Shown: positions 1-33,638, numbered from the stretch's first letter. The stretch: DNA of 64,000 nucleotides from Pseudorasbora parva (GCF_024679245.1 NC_090186.1:35600946-35664945), one strand, 5' to 3'. The notes: generated by a model from the sequence alone, not told the origin. Program-made: numbers and translations.

Positions 1-1865
1 TTTTGGACCGGCATATTTGGCTTTCCAGGTTGCTGTCTTTTCTGGTTATTCGTGCTCTGATCTAGGGCATGTTTAAGTTAGCTGCTTCTCTATCCTCATA
101 CAACATGTCAGAGCCAGATTGAAGGCTCAAGGTTAATCTGCATTTTGACCAGTAATATCGAAGACTGCGGCTGCCGCTGATTTGGATTATGGGACAGAGC
201 TTAACCAGTCTGGGAATGCGCATCACCTGTTCCTCCTGAGATAGAGCTTCCCATTCTGCTCTGGTGGTGTGTAACTGTACCCGCTTTTGTTCTTTAAATG
301 GCACTGCATTGGTTATTTCTCAGAGGACTAGTGCTGAATACAGTTACAGGGAGTGAATGGCTGGATGTAGACGAGGGTTTGAGCGAAAAGTGCTGTCACA
401 TGGGAAAATTAAACGCTAGCGGTCACAGTAGCTCTCTTTCACAGGTTCACTGTATGCTAGTTTTCCACTGACGTACACTATTGAAAATGTATATCTACTC
501 TCATCTGCTGTTGGTGCGTGTGTATGCTGGGTGATATGCTCCAATGTCAGATTGAACTCTTATCCACCACCATTACAAGAAAACATCTTTGGGCACCTGT
601 TTACTACAAGCCATTTGCATATACTGGGAGTGACCTATGCTACTTGGATTCAACATTCTCTGAACCACCAAAGCATCATGGGATGTTGTGAATTTATAAG
701 GGGAATGTGTTGACAAGTCTTTATGTCCTCTATAAGGATCAAAGCTACCGAGTCTGTTCAAGATGACTTTGGAGTTTCGTGTTGCATCCAGTTTGCAAGA
801 CTGCATGCATGGGTATATTATTATCATATAGTTTGTAAGCAAATAATTGTTGAATTATTATTTGTATTATTAGTATTATTATTAATATCAATATTATCAT
901 TAGCAGTAATGTAGTAATAATAGTCTATCTGTTGTTATCATCATTTGTTATTTTTATTATTAAATTCATTTCAAAACTGATTTGTAAAAGTGTCTCAGGC
1001 CGAGTACCAAAACAAACTTGTAGCCAATCATCAGTTAGGGGCGTGTCTACTAATGATGGTGAGAAGAGAGCACTCGGTGTATGTCATTATTCAAAAGACT
1101 CGACACACAGGACGGATATTAGCCGAGCGATGACAGAAATAGAGAGATGGCAGATAAAAATCAAATGTGGAAAATGTCTATTAAACAAAGGAAGGCTTGC
1201 ATTCAGGAAAGAAGTATCAGCTTTCCAGTGCTGGAGAGAACTCAGTGAGCACTAAGGCCTGCAATCTGACACAGAGGTTGCTTTATTTCTTCTCGATAGG
1301 CGAGTAACATTGGTTTGGTTTTGTTTCACAGAACTAATATATGCTGGCTTTTGCTTGAATATGCTCGTGTGTCATGTTCGCTTGTTTGTCCATTTGCAGT
1401 CGTAACGTCGTTCATTTCAGCGATGGTAAAGACCCAATCGTTTCCACATCTTATAAACCACTGTCTGTTTCAAGCGTCAGCTAGCAGTGTGTCTGAAAAG
1501 TAATAAACTCCTAATATATGTTTGTTTCCTTTGGTTCCTATTTTAGTGATCCAAATAACCCTCTAATCTTGTCACAACCGCAATATGTTCGTTAGTTGGA
1601 CTATCATGCTTGTGCTATTGAGTTGTTCATGAGAATGAACACTGGAAACACAGTGTGTGTTTGTGGAATGTAAGGGATGTACATTTGACCTGGATTACCA
1701 TAGTAAAACAAATTGCTTTCATTTATTGATGACATCGTACCCCTCGGCCAGCTGGTGCAGCAGATTCCGCCATAGTCGTTGCCTGCGTTGCATATGTATC
1801 AGTGATGCGCAGGTCAATGTATAAACAACCCGCACCGACCAACATTTTCAACTAACCCGCCCGTA
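1..1865. other. Non-coding stretch left of the first transposon
   Basis: No exon is recognised. Open frames are short, have no recognisable domain and lack splice-site support. Positions 845-960 are an ATT/ATA-rich simple stretch. Positions 1000-1250 look like the interior of a dispersed fish repeat (inference from familiarity only). If the coq8a transcript starts to the left of the window, this is intron; otherwise it is intergenic. Confidence 0.5.
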
Positions 1866-1869
1866 TATA

Positions 1870-3975
<2,106 letters not shown>

Positions 3976-4358
3976 TACACTACTGTTCAAAAGTTTTGGG
4001 GTGGGTGTGTTTTTTTTAAAGTTTTTTTTTTAAAGAAGTCTCGTATGCTCACCGAGGCTGTAATATTGTGAAATATTATCACAATTTCAAAGAGCTATTT
4101 TAAAGCTTCATTAATAATTTTCATCAGCATCATTACTCCAGTTTTGAGTCACATGATCCTTCAGAAATCATTCTCATAATGCTGATTTAATGCTCAAGAA
4201 GCATTTATGATTACTTTCAGTATTGTGTTTTTGTGGAAACCATGATGCATTTAAAAATAAAGAAATTTATGTTACATTATGCATCTCCTCCTTTCTGTCA
4301 CTTTTCATCAATTATATGCATCCTTTCTGAATAAAAAAAAAAATCTGCCCCAAACTTA
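3976..4358 (+). repeat. MITE, family with CACTACYRTTCAAAAGTTT terminus, copy 1
   Basis: Begins TACACTACTGTTCAAAAGTT and ends in the inverted form (CCCCAAACTTA). The interior phrases TCACATGATCCTTCAGAAATC and GAAATATTATCACAATTT recur in at least eight other places in the window. Non-autonomous, no coding capacity; likely Tc1/mariner-derived (inference from the TA edges). Confidence 0.8.
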
Positions 4359-5191
4359 GATGATTTTTTACCCTGTACATTTATTTTCCCTGAATTGTGT
4401 AGCCACATGGATTAGTCTGTATGTGCACAACAGAATGCATGTTAAGTGTTTCAAAAGAGCAAATGCAGTACACTGCATCAGATGTTGCATGTTTGAATAC
4501 CCTGGCGTGGCCCCTTGTGTTTTACTCAAGTCTTTAAACTCCTGCAGGCATAAAGAGACATAAAAACAGGAACCTGCTTAATCATCAGCCTAGAACTTCC
4601 CCAGCAGGCTTGGTAAAAAAAAAATACAAAATAAACTTTACCAGGATAAGAGTCAGCATCAAAATGTGTGTTGATATACATTAGAATTAAAAAAATTATT
4701 GACAGCTTACACTGATGTTTTTGGTTTCACTGCTTGATTTACAACCGACTCGAGACCCCTCCTAAATTTCTCAAAAGCGAGATGATTGCATAATCAGAAA
4801 GTTACATAACTATTGAAGAAGGCTGCACCAAAACTCGGCATTGATTCTCAGCTCTACCACAGAAAATGTGCTGACCACAGTGGTTTGGCGCTGCTATTTT
4901 TGACGTTTCGTTTTTGTCAGGTTTACATTATGCAGCATCAGTGTTGTTGTGGGTATTTTTTTGAAGCAATTCAAAAGGCAGATGTAAATACAGCTCTTTT
5001 TTGTTTTCAGGGTGGAAGTGCTGTTTGAGGTGTGAGATAAAGATGGTTTCACTATATTTAACTTCTGTTCATTTATGAACATTTCCTATTTTCATTTTTT
5101 TTAATAAATTGTGTTTGGGGTTTTTTAGACTAATTGCTTGGTCGGCATGAAACGGAAGTTGTCAGTCTCTTCCCTATTGTGATGTATGTCT
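4359..5191. other. Non-coding stretch
   Basis: No exon or RNA gene recognised. AT-rich with several poly(A)/poly(T) runs. Confidence 0.45.
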
Positions 5192-5936
5192 GAGTTAAGC
5201 TAGCCTGGATGTCAGCCGAACTTAGCCCTGCCCCCACAACATTTTTAGGTCGGGCAGTTCGGTCTGGCCAGAAACTGTTCGGACCAATAAAATCATCAAG
5301 TGCGGGCTTTAGACGATGACGGACAGATGATAAACAGTAACGTAATCATGCACGTCATCAAAGGGGCTTGGATTATATTTGTTTGAATCCTAACTAATCC
5401 TAAGCTTGTTTGTATATGCATTCACCATCACAATTTCTCTCAGAAATGATGATCATGTTGGGTAAGTACTCTGTGTATCATTAAATTATTTTACAACACT
5501 GGCAAAGATCGTGTATTCCAGCGCGCGTGCAGACAGGGTTGCCAAGTTTTTACAACAAAACGCGGCAACTACTAGGGGGGTTCTCCGGTGAAAAAATGGT
5601 GTTTGGGGGGTAAAATGTGTGTTATTTTGGCAAGGTTACCTGCTAAAATTCGCACTCCAGGGTCTATATATCACATAATAGTCGCTTCAACCCGCAGACA
5701 TAGAAAAGAACCCACGGAAGAAACGCGGACTTGGCATCAAAGTGCAGTTGAGCTCTGTTGACATTTGACAAGTAACGTTATGCGTCCCTTCGTTGCTCTG
5801 ATTGGTTGTAGGTCTGTCCAATTGATGTCTTTCCTAGTTCGGTTGAAACACGCCTCATAATCACAGCCCAATGGAGCAGTTTCAGACTCATATTCTGACT
5901 AGAATTGAGTATGACCACGTCAGGCTAGAGTTAAGC
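5192..5936 (+). mobile_element. Non-autonomous hAT-like element, copy 1
   Basis: Termini are TAGCCTGG at about 5201 and CAGGCTA at about 5927 (inverted). The flanks carry GAGTTAAG(C) on both sides (5192-5200 and 5928-5936), fitting an 8-bp hAT-type target duplication. There is no transposase frame. The right half, from about 5570 to 5928, is repeated at 7826-8192. It contains the possible mini-exon reported under findings. Confidence 0.75.
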
Positions 5937-6230
5937 AGCTTTTTGATCAAAAACAAATGATTTTGTCCATTGGGAATTGATTGGATGCTTGTGGTTTGAT
6001 GTTGCTGTGATGTCATGCGAGTGACAGGTTGTCCTGCCCTGGTGCCAGTAAACATAACATCAGAGAAAAGAGGAGATGTTGCTGCAAGAGGAAGGGGAAG
6101 TTATTTTGATTAAAGATTACACAGGCTCATGAATGTGACTGGATAGATCATTTAGAATATTGCAATAGTCCATTAAAAAAAACAAAATAGTAATTTTTGA
6201 TTTCATGGTGACCTTAATAATCTCTTGCAG

Positions 6231-25103
<18,873 letters not shown>

Positions 25104-25968
25104 CGGGGCTTTTCAAACTAAAGAAACTTGGATTATCACAAAATGCTCTGGCCAATCACTCGAATGTAAACGAATGGCACTTTTGTCTCGACTGACCCAT
25201 CCATACCATCATACATGTTTGTTTTTGGCTTTTGTTTTTCCTTCTGAGTGTGTTAATGGGAAATAATATCCATGATTATCCATGGCCGTGTGGCGCAAAG
25301 ACTGCTATTCAGACGGATGTATCTATGTGCCTACGGAAATTCCTATAACCTGGAAAGCTGGTTACTGGTCATCAAGAATTGCGATTGGCTGTAGAACATT
25401 TTATAATCATGCCAACGTTTTTTTTCCCCGGGTTGCCGGACTACGTTTGTGAGGACCGTCTCCTCCAAATCAGTATATTAACTCTGATGCATATATTGTT
25501 TGAGAAAGCATTACAATGGTATTTTTCTTTTTTCGGTTTGTGATTTGTGAATGATGCGCACAATATAGGCCAAAGTATGATAAAGAGAAGTTCCTAAAGA
25601 AGAAGAATAGAGTTCCGTGCAGGTTTTGATACACCTGCAACAGCCACGTACGTGTTATCTATGTAGGTTGGCTACAGGCTTGCTTGTTTTTAGCCTGTAA
25701 AACGCGCAACTTCTCATAATGCATTTTTAAAAAGCCAGGATATTAATCATGATGGCATGAGGTATCACCTCTCTGATGTGTGAGATGTACATGAATTTAA
25801 ATGTGCCTACAGGAAGGTGAGAACTAGAGGAAAGCATTATGTAATGATATCAGAGCATTGGTGGAAAAGGCTTTTTTCTAATCTTCCTGCTGTTGGCGTT
25901 CTTACTCAAAATTGTAATGAAATCGTCTGAATATTAAATTTTTGGAATCAACAAACCAGTTCTAAATG
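25104..25968 (+). other. coq8a: coq8a 3' UTR with poly(A) signal
   Basis: Unique-looking sequence follows the stop codon. ATTAAA at 25933-25938 is the likely poly(A) signal, a common variant. The extent is inferred. Confidence 0.6.
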
Positions 25969-25974
25969 TTTATT
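25969..25974 (-). terminator. Poly(A) signal of the minus-strand gene
   Basis: TTTATT on plus reads AATAAA on minus, about 86 bp past that gene's stop codon. It lies 31 bp from the coq8a ATTAAA, so the two transcripts end nearly on top of each other. Confidence 0.6.
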
Positions 25975-26059
25975 AGCAGGCTTGATTTTGTCCATTCATA
26001 TGACCATATAACTGACATGCATTGAATCATCATTTTTAATAATCGGCAGCTAAAGCGTT

Positions 26060-29000
26060 TCAAGGCGTGACCTTGTACTGGTATATGACAGACTGAAGTT
26101 TGTCGATTGCATGTTGATTTGCTGCACACTTCAGAAGACCATACATTGAGTCATGGAAGAGCACGTTGACATGTTCCACAATGTTCACTTGAGAAGATGT
26201 TATATTACAGCTGGGACACGCATAGTTAGGGTTGAAGGTATGGTGCATCATCACCAGGACAGCTGGTTTATCCACTGTGGAGAAAAACAAAAGAAGAATG
26301 TAAAACAGAATGTCTATGAAGGACTTAAAGCTACACTGTGTAACTTTTTTAGTTTATTCTTAGCTAAAAACACTTAGTTCTTTCAAAAATATATTTGCTC
26401 ATTAATGTATATTTACTTCTTTTAAGTAATAAAGTATTCTCGTGAGTTTATAATATGCTATTGAAAATATATTTGAGGGGTTCGAATCATAGACGGTAAA
26501 AGAAATAGACACAGCGATCCCATAGACTTCAACGGCGGAAAATGAAGTCAATTAGAAGCACTCACTTCCTGATGGCTGAGCGAACTGCCCAGGCTCAGAC
26601 TGAGCTTGACGACGTAGATGTAATGTGAGCAACCTGTCTGACAGTTGTTAGTCTTCTAATAGTTGTGGAAAGTGAAATCTGAATCACATTGTTTAAATGT
26701 TTTGTCCCGTTGCTTTTGGCTCACTATGGGCTTCTCCCCATTCTAGGGCTGCACGTTTTCAAGTTTTTCATTAACCGTAAACCGAGGCCCTTAGCGGTTA
26801 ATAGTTGGTTAACCATAGTGTGCGTCAGAGTTATTATTTTTAGTTTATTAATTTGACGATCGCCATCTCCGTAGTGAACGCGCCTATAGAGAGAAATGCA
26901 CATCATGGATTACCTAATCAGAGAGTAGCCTATTTCTTTTCGTTTTAAATTGTTAAAAAACATTTCAAGCTTTCTTAAGATATATTTTATGTCTGTGAGG
27001 CCTACGCTGAGTATCGTTGAATTAGGATGAGATGCGCGCTCCAGTTCACGAGCAATGCAAGTGGCCGCGAGGGCGCCTGCATGATTAGGGCATGTAGTAA
27101 AATATGCAGCCGAGAATGATTCACACAGCGTTTGACTCGCGCGGCTGAGCCTCTCCCGGCAGAGAGTTCAAGCATCTGTGGACTCGTTCCTTCAGCTCTG
27201 GCCATCTTGCTTTCAGTCCGCGATTAGCATTTTTTGTTTTCTTCATTACAGTTAAAGTAACCTCTGCTTTTCGCTAGTCCCTCACAAGTTTCTCACTTCA
27301 AACTTTCTTTCTTCTGATCTGTTATGCACAGCTCCCGCTCTGCTTCTGCCCTAATGCGACTTAAGTTATTTTCCTCTACATGACGCATATTTTGACTGAT
27401 GCGACTTATACTCCGGAGCGACTTATAGCCTGAAAAATGCGGTAAGCACTGCATTGCAATACTTGCATTTTGCCCTGTCACTCTCAATTTTAAAGTGCTC
27501 CCACACTTGTACTTTTCTTTGCCCGCTTCATGTTAGAAAGCTGGTCATGACTTCTTCTTGTGGATATTACAAATGTCTGGGAGCACTCTGGCAGTCTCTA
27601 GTGGTGCAAAAATATATCACAACTAAATTCAAAACACGCCATTGACGCCACTTAACCGAGCAAAATGTTTCACTCGGCTACGCAAAACGGTTAATCGGTT
27701 AACCATGGACACCCCTACCCCATTCTTTTCCCTTGAGTTTATTGGACTTTATGTCTCCACGTCCCCCCGACTGTCTGATAGACAGTAAAAGATTGCCTAC
27801 AAGCGTCTCCTCCTGTCTATACGGTAATTTCTCAACTGTGCGACAGAGTCGCGTTTGTTATGACTCAATCGTTAGCCTATTTTTAAAAAAACAGCTGCTA
27901 CGGGGCGATAGTGTAGATACAAGGTAATGGAGCCTTTTATACATTGTTGTGTTTCTTTATAAATAAACTGATGCAACTGGATAGTCCTTTAAACAATAAG
28001 ACCACAAGAGGCGTGATCAACGGGCAACGACCCGTCGCTTCTCTATCAGTCATCGTGTTAAACCCGTCAGTAGCATGCCAGGTGGATAAGCCAGTCTGTG
28101 AATAGTTCCCGCAAAAGTGTAACAGAAGCATTAGAAATGAATGTACAGGTTTCTCGACTGAGTTACAGGGCGAAATCAAATCAGGCTGAGTTTATCCAGT
28201 CTAAGATTCCATACAAATATGATGTGAAAATTAGTTAAACACTGTAATGAATGATTACCTGAAACTCTCTTCAATGCATCTTCAGTGTCAGTTCCAGATC
28301 GTGATACAACGGGACAGAAGATCAGGATCAACTGACAGTCCCACAGTTCACTCTCTGTAGCTCCCTTGAGCTGAGCAAGAATTTGCTTGTCAACTCCCAA
28401 GGTTCGGCCACAAATAAATGGATGCACTCTGACTGAAGGATTGCAAAAGAGAAAGAAACATTAGGGTGGAATGAAAAGTGGGAAATTTATTTTACTTTTT
28501 ACAGTTTTTATTATTGGAAAATTAGCAAATGTGATGTTAATTGAAAGTGCAGAATCTTAAAGAATTTTGTTTTTTTTAATTAATATTTCAGTGTTGATAG
28601 AAACAGACGTCTTTTGTACAGACGGTCAGATGTTCTTGTTTCTATTGTAGCTAAAAAATGCTCTTTGGCTCATTTTCAGATCATGCTGGTTTTATACAAA
28701 CTAGTAGAGTCCCTTAAATTCAACAATTCTGTTTTTTCATGTAGTATTTATTTTAGGGCCGGGACTCGATTAAAAAAATTAATCTAATTAATTAGAGGCT
28801 TTGTAATTAATTAATCGAAATTAATCGCATTTTAATTGCATATAAATATTTGACCTGAGAACAATGAGAAGTAATTTTTCACATGTATTTTTAGTATACC
28901 ATTGAATAATGACTGAATACATAAGCTTAATCAACAAAATATTGTTTATTTATTTCAGTCCAGCAGACCAGCGCAATGTTTGCCATTAAGTTTAGTAGTG

Positions 29001-31629
29001 TTGTCACGATACCAAATTTTTGACTTCGATACGATACCAGACTAAAATACCTCGATACCGATACTAAATCGATACCACAGTAAAAACAAACAAAAACCAG
29101 GTAAAATGAATAATATGACAACATAACATTTCAAACAATTATTCATTGTTTAATTTTTTTACTAAAAATTCACTTGGCCAGCATGTTCCTGCCCTGGTTT
29201 TTGACCATTCCCTCCTCTTATTGCTATAACTACATGCCAGTGTGAAGATCTTTACAGAGATCATCATTATCAATCATGTTATCATTCACTAACCTTTCAC
29301 TTCTCGACAGGTTGGGATGACCAAAATCTTATTTTATTATACGAGTAATTTAATATTTTTTAAATGTGATCTTATAATTATAATATAGATTTTTAATAGT
29401 ATCTGTTTTTAAAAATAAGCAAAAAATGCAAATTACAAACAATATGACAAACAAAAATATATTGCAATATATTGGAAAATATCATATAATACATTAGACA
29501 ATATATTCACATATATGGGATTTAATATTTATATTCTCCAATATATTGCAATATATGAAAGCGGCAATCATTTGTATATTTTGCAATATATAACAGGAAT
29601 ATATAATATATTGTAAAATACCATCAATATATTATTCCATGCATTTACAATATATTATAATATTGGTAATATAAGTAATATATTGGTAAATATATTTTCC
29701 TTTCGTAAGTGAGTGCTTTAGGCCTATTTCTCAGCTACATTAGGTCCATCCTAACAGTAGCAAGTCAAGATAGAAATTTAAAAATCAAATATAAAACTGC
29801 TTACTTAGTCTACAATCTGTAATTTAACTCTACACTAATTCTTAATAAATATATATTTAGTTATTCAGCCAAGCATGTGGTGGTTTTCTATTGTTTGCTT
29901 AACATTAATCACAGAATATATGGTCTGGCTTAAGACCTACACGGATCTAATTACCTCAGCTGTAGGCTACACCTTCACTAAAGACACATCCGACTGTGTT
30001 TACCTGAATACTCGCCAGACCACGCATTTTTACATATGTTTGACCATTCAACACCAAATAATAATCCGCGAAAGAACTGAATGGCAATCGCATTTTGTTG
30101 TCTTAAAGGCGCGTGGGCGCGGCGCGCTTCAGGTCAGAGTCCGACAGCGCGAGCACGTCCCGCGCAGCGCTTTTCTCCTCATGCGCGCATATTTCTGTTG
30201 CTTTCTCTGTCATGCGCTGCGTGTATGTATTTAACTCTTCTACTAGCCTACTTCCAATGTTTAGTGAACGGTGTTCCGCGGTGCAAAAATAGGTGTGGTT
30301 AATTTTTTTTTTTTTTTGCATAATTAATTAACGCGTTAAAGTCACGTAATTAATTAATCTTAATTAACGCGTTAAAGTCCCGGCCCTAATTTATTTTAAA
30401 CAATGTATTCATGCACATTATTGCAAAATTCACATGCCTTTTGTAATCTTTAATCAAAAAAACTTCACCTCCCTCTTGCAACAACATATCTTCTCTGAGG
30501 GTGTGTTTACTGGAGCGAGGGCGGGGCAACCTGTCACTCACATGAGTTCAACCAATAGCAAACCACAGTTCCAGATGCACAAAATCAATCCTGCCCTACA
30601 TTTTTTCACTTGGATATATGTAAAGATAGGGAAAAAAGACTTTCATGCCGGCTTTAAATTATTACTTAGACTTTTCACTAAAATAAATGGTTACACTGAT
30701 CATTTTTTCAATTTTCACTAGTGCTCTCAGATTTTAGGACCCCGCTGTTTTCAATAAGGCAAAATACATATTTTTAAACCTTTAATTTACCTTCTTAAAA
30801 AATATGGTTTGATCACTTGAATGAAAAGGCATGTACTCACAAGAGACTTTTTATTGTTACTCACCAAAAGGAGTCATTATGGATGGAGATTTCAAATCAG
30901 CTTGTGATGGAAATCTTCTGCTTGAAGTTTCTTCTGTATCCCAGTGCTCTTTTTTAGCTGATGCCTCGGCGAGGCTGTTCAAGACCTCAATGTATGGTTT
31001 CAAAGATGCTTGTGCTGCTTTGAGCTGCTCCTCCATTTCTCTAAAAGCTCGAAGAGACTCCTTCAAAACTTCCTGAATGGCAGCGTCATCTGGGACAAAA
31101 TTGTAAGGCCGCTATGAAACGTGTCTTTCACAAAGAAAAGTCCCTTGGTTCTCTGCTACGACTTAAAAAAATTGTGGGGGTTATAAGTTACTCACTGCTG
31201 TTTTTCTGCATTAAATGCTTCAGTGCTCCGGAAAATGTTTCTGGGCCAGATTGAAGTGAATCCTTTTAGGAATCAAAAAAATCATGAATGAATACAATTA
31301 TATGAACAAATGCTTGCTGGTAAGCAGACAGTTGATGATAGCCACTGGCTTACATAGAAGAAGAAAAAAATACCATTGAAGCGGAAGGGTGATTCTAGGG
31401 TTTCAGTATACGGAGGGCTCCGCCCCCAATGAAGGTATGATTTAAAAATAATACTAATAATATTATGTATAATATGTATAAAATTATGTATAAAAATAAT
31501 GTGTGTATACTATGATAGGCATGAACAAGACAATAAGTTCTACACCTATTTTTTTTTAAATCATTTTAAATAACCTATATATTACAGTAATTTTCTATAT
31601 TGGCAACATTTGAATGATTTATTATTATT

Positions 31630-31696
<67 letters not shown>

Positions 31697-33638
31697 TTTA
31701 TATTTTTTATTATTATTATTATTATTATTTTTAATAGTCAATCTTCAATCCACAGGTTGCTTTGCTGGATTTTGGTGCAACAAGAGGATTTGATGAGAGT
31801 TTTACTGATCTTTATATTGAGGTAAACCTACAGTTTAAAAGTGAATTGTATATTTTCAGACCTTTTTTTCTCAAATTTAATGGATTTAATGGTTATCTTA
31901 AATATGAATCCTACAGATCGTAAAATTTCCACAAAAAACATTTTTTTTTTTTTTTTAACACATGTAGTGCTTTAAATGCTACTATTTTAACTACATTTTT
32001 GCAGTAAATAATCTTCAAAGAAGAAAATGTGTCATGCTTTTGTGGAAGATTTCTGTCAAACATTTTAAACATGAAATGACCTCTATAACCAGTAGATGGC
32101 AGAAGATGAGCACTAATTAGCTCATTTGCCATCACTTCCTTATATAGTTCTTTTAGCATGTTTTGCTTTCAATTTATATTATAAAATGAAAATTATAACA
32201 CATTTTAGCAATAATTTGTGTTGAAATTTAGTAAGAGTATAGGAAAAGTCTCAAGCCATTTAGATGAAAGAAATTTGTTCAAATAGTAAATAAGGCCACA
32301 TTTTACAGTGAATGGGAAACCTTCTTGTATTGCTCCCTTCCACATCATATTATTTATGTAAAAACTGCATTTATGACAAATAACTACACAGATGCAGACA
32401 TTATAACAATCTATCAATATATGCACACATGTCCTCTGCTTTTGATGAACATGCTAGATAACGCAGACTAAAATACTGGAGCTAGCTTAAACCTGCTGCC
32501 GGTTTCATGTGAGTTTTAAAGGGAATGACCATTTATCAATTAGTGTACATATTACAGAGGTAATTCCAAATGTTTAGGGGGGCTGGGTAGAAATTTAGGG
32601 GGGATAAAGCCTTCCTAAAATGGATCTAGTGATGCCCCTGCATGGAGGTCAATGGCTACCGTCAACTGTCTGGTTACCAACATTCTTCAAAATATATATT
32701 TTGTGTTCAATAGAAGAAAGAAACTCTTTGGTTTGAAACAACTTGATGGTGAGTAAATGTAAATGATGATAGAATGTTAATTTTTATGGTTAACTATTCC
32801 TTTAAGTACCGGTATATACATTTAGACACCTTCTGGTTGTCAAACACGGGTGTGTTCCAATTTAATGAAATTAACTGCACCTTAGCAACTTTGCAAAGAC
32901 GCCTCTGTGTACTTTAATTCAGAGGACGTGACCTAAAACATCTATCCAAAATAGACTTTGTTGTTGGGTAAAAGTTATTGTGAAAAAGCTCTAGGATCAT
33001 TTGTTTGCCACTAATAAAATTCCTACATTTTTAGGAGTGTGTGAATATTTTGGGGGGCACTTATGAAGACATTACCTTCACTGCGTCTGTGATGAGTGAC
33101 ATTATCGTCCTTCGGAGCTGAAAGTTCCTGATACCTGGAAAAAGCTCATTCACATCCTCTCTTGTCAAAGTAAGGACTTGAGCATCATCAATGCCTGCAT
33201 CTGTAAACAGGTGGAAATAATGTTGCATGTCACACAGCAGAAACTTCGGTTTAATGCGTTTATTTTTACATTTGCCATGGGGGTGTGATAAAAACAAATG
33301 TCATTATAAAAATGATCATCAGATGAGGTGACACACATACCATCTAGGGCAGAAGACCCTGATATTGCCTTGATTTGTTCTCGGAGAACTCTGCCCTTCT
33401 ATAACATAGGGAAATAAAGATTATTATTAGACACATATTAACCCTGACACAAGCACTCTTTAATATGGATTTTCTTGCTAGCACCATTGGAGCAACAAAA
33501 GCGTATTTTGGATTATTAATATTACTTAGTACATTTTGAATGTTGTTGTAACGTTACCTTTTCTTTGGTTTTGCCCCATGTGTTCGGATTAATCCACGAT
33601 AATCTAGTGGGAAACCAAGAAGACCCTGCGCTGTACAT
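26060..33638 (-). CDS. Unnamed 314-aa protein: SAM-like, coiled coil, Rossmann-like C-terminal domain
   Basis: Seven coding exons on the minus strand: 33638-33558 (ATG at 33638), 33398-33341, 33200-33076, 31262-31196, 31089-30865, 28432-28259, 26274-26060 (TGA). Every junction has AG/GT and phases join, giving 945 nt exactly. AG directly before TTTCACTACAGG upstream of the ATG implies a 5' non-coding exon. Residues ~28-88 form a SAM-like helical domain (LTREDVNELFPGIRNFQLRR). Residues ~110-150 are Glu/Lys/Gln/Ala-rich and likely coiled coil. Residues ~186-314 alternate strand and helix, with ILIFCPVVSRSGTDTEDAL and AVLVMMHHTFNPN, suggesting a Rossmann/flavodoxin-like fold. The C-terminal motifs resemble a group of uncharacterised fish proteins I recall without a settled name. 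Function unknown; a signalling or immune role would be speculation. There is no signal peptide or membrane span. Confidence 0.85.
26326..26350 (+). repeat. Fragment of the AAAGGTRCAYTATGTAAC family
   Basis: AAAGCTACACTGTGTAACTT resembles the terminus of the element at 50932-52217. Confidence 0.4.
26744..27717. mobile_element. Non-autonomous hAT element with intact target duplication
   Basis: Starts TAGGGCTGCACG and ends GGACACCCCTA. A perfect 8-bp target duplication CCCCATTC flanks it at 26736-26743 and 27718-27725. The termini carry further inverted motifs (GGTTAACCATAG near the left, CGGTTAATCGGTTAACCATG at the right). No transposase. It lies in the last intron of the 314-aa gene. Confidence 0.88.
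28754..30388. mobile_element. 1.6-kb non-autonomous hAT element with intact target duplication
   Basis: Inverted termini TAGGGCCGGGACT (28754) and AGTCCCGGCCCTA (ending 30388) are flanked by the perfect 8-bp duplication ATTTATTT (28746-28753 and 30389-30396). Subterminal AATTAATTAA and TTAACGCGTTAA repeats occur at both ends. An internal GATACC-rich stretch at 29005-29090 and an ATATTGCAATATAT-rich stretch at 29455-29700 may be nested repeats. No transposase frame. It lies in an intron of the 314-aa gene. Confidence 0.9.
31610..31732. repeat. (TA)n plus ATT-rich microsatellite
   Basis: About 30 TA units at 31631-31690, then TTA units to 31725, abutting the duplicated coq8a exon segment. Confidence 0.95.
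31733..31929 (+). pseudogene. Duplicated fragment of coq8a carrying the DFG exon
   Basis: About 197 bp nearly identical to 24323-24518: intron end, the complete 66-bp exon (31752-31817 here, identical to 24344-24409) and following intron. Only about two or three substitutions and one T-run length change were seen. Splice sites are kept (CACAG before, GTAAAC after). It is antisense to the 314-aa gene, in its intron between the exons at 33076 and 31262. It has introns' flanks, so it is not a processed copy. Right edge is a poly(T) run. Confidence 0.95.

Noticed and set aside
62..304. 80-aa minus-strand frame at the left edge
   Set aside because: No recognised domain, no splice partner; cannot be supported as a gene.
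932..1255. 107-aa open frame that could be an upstream coq8a exon
   Set aside because: No similarity to the COQ8A N-terminus, wrong phase context and repeat-like sequence.
31752..31817. Second functional coq8a gene
   Set aside because: Only one exon and its intron edges are present; it is a fragment.
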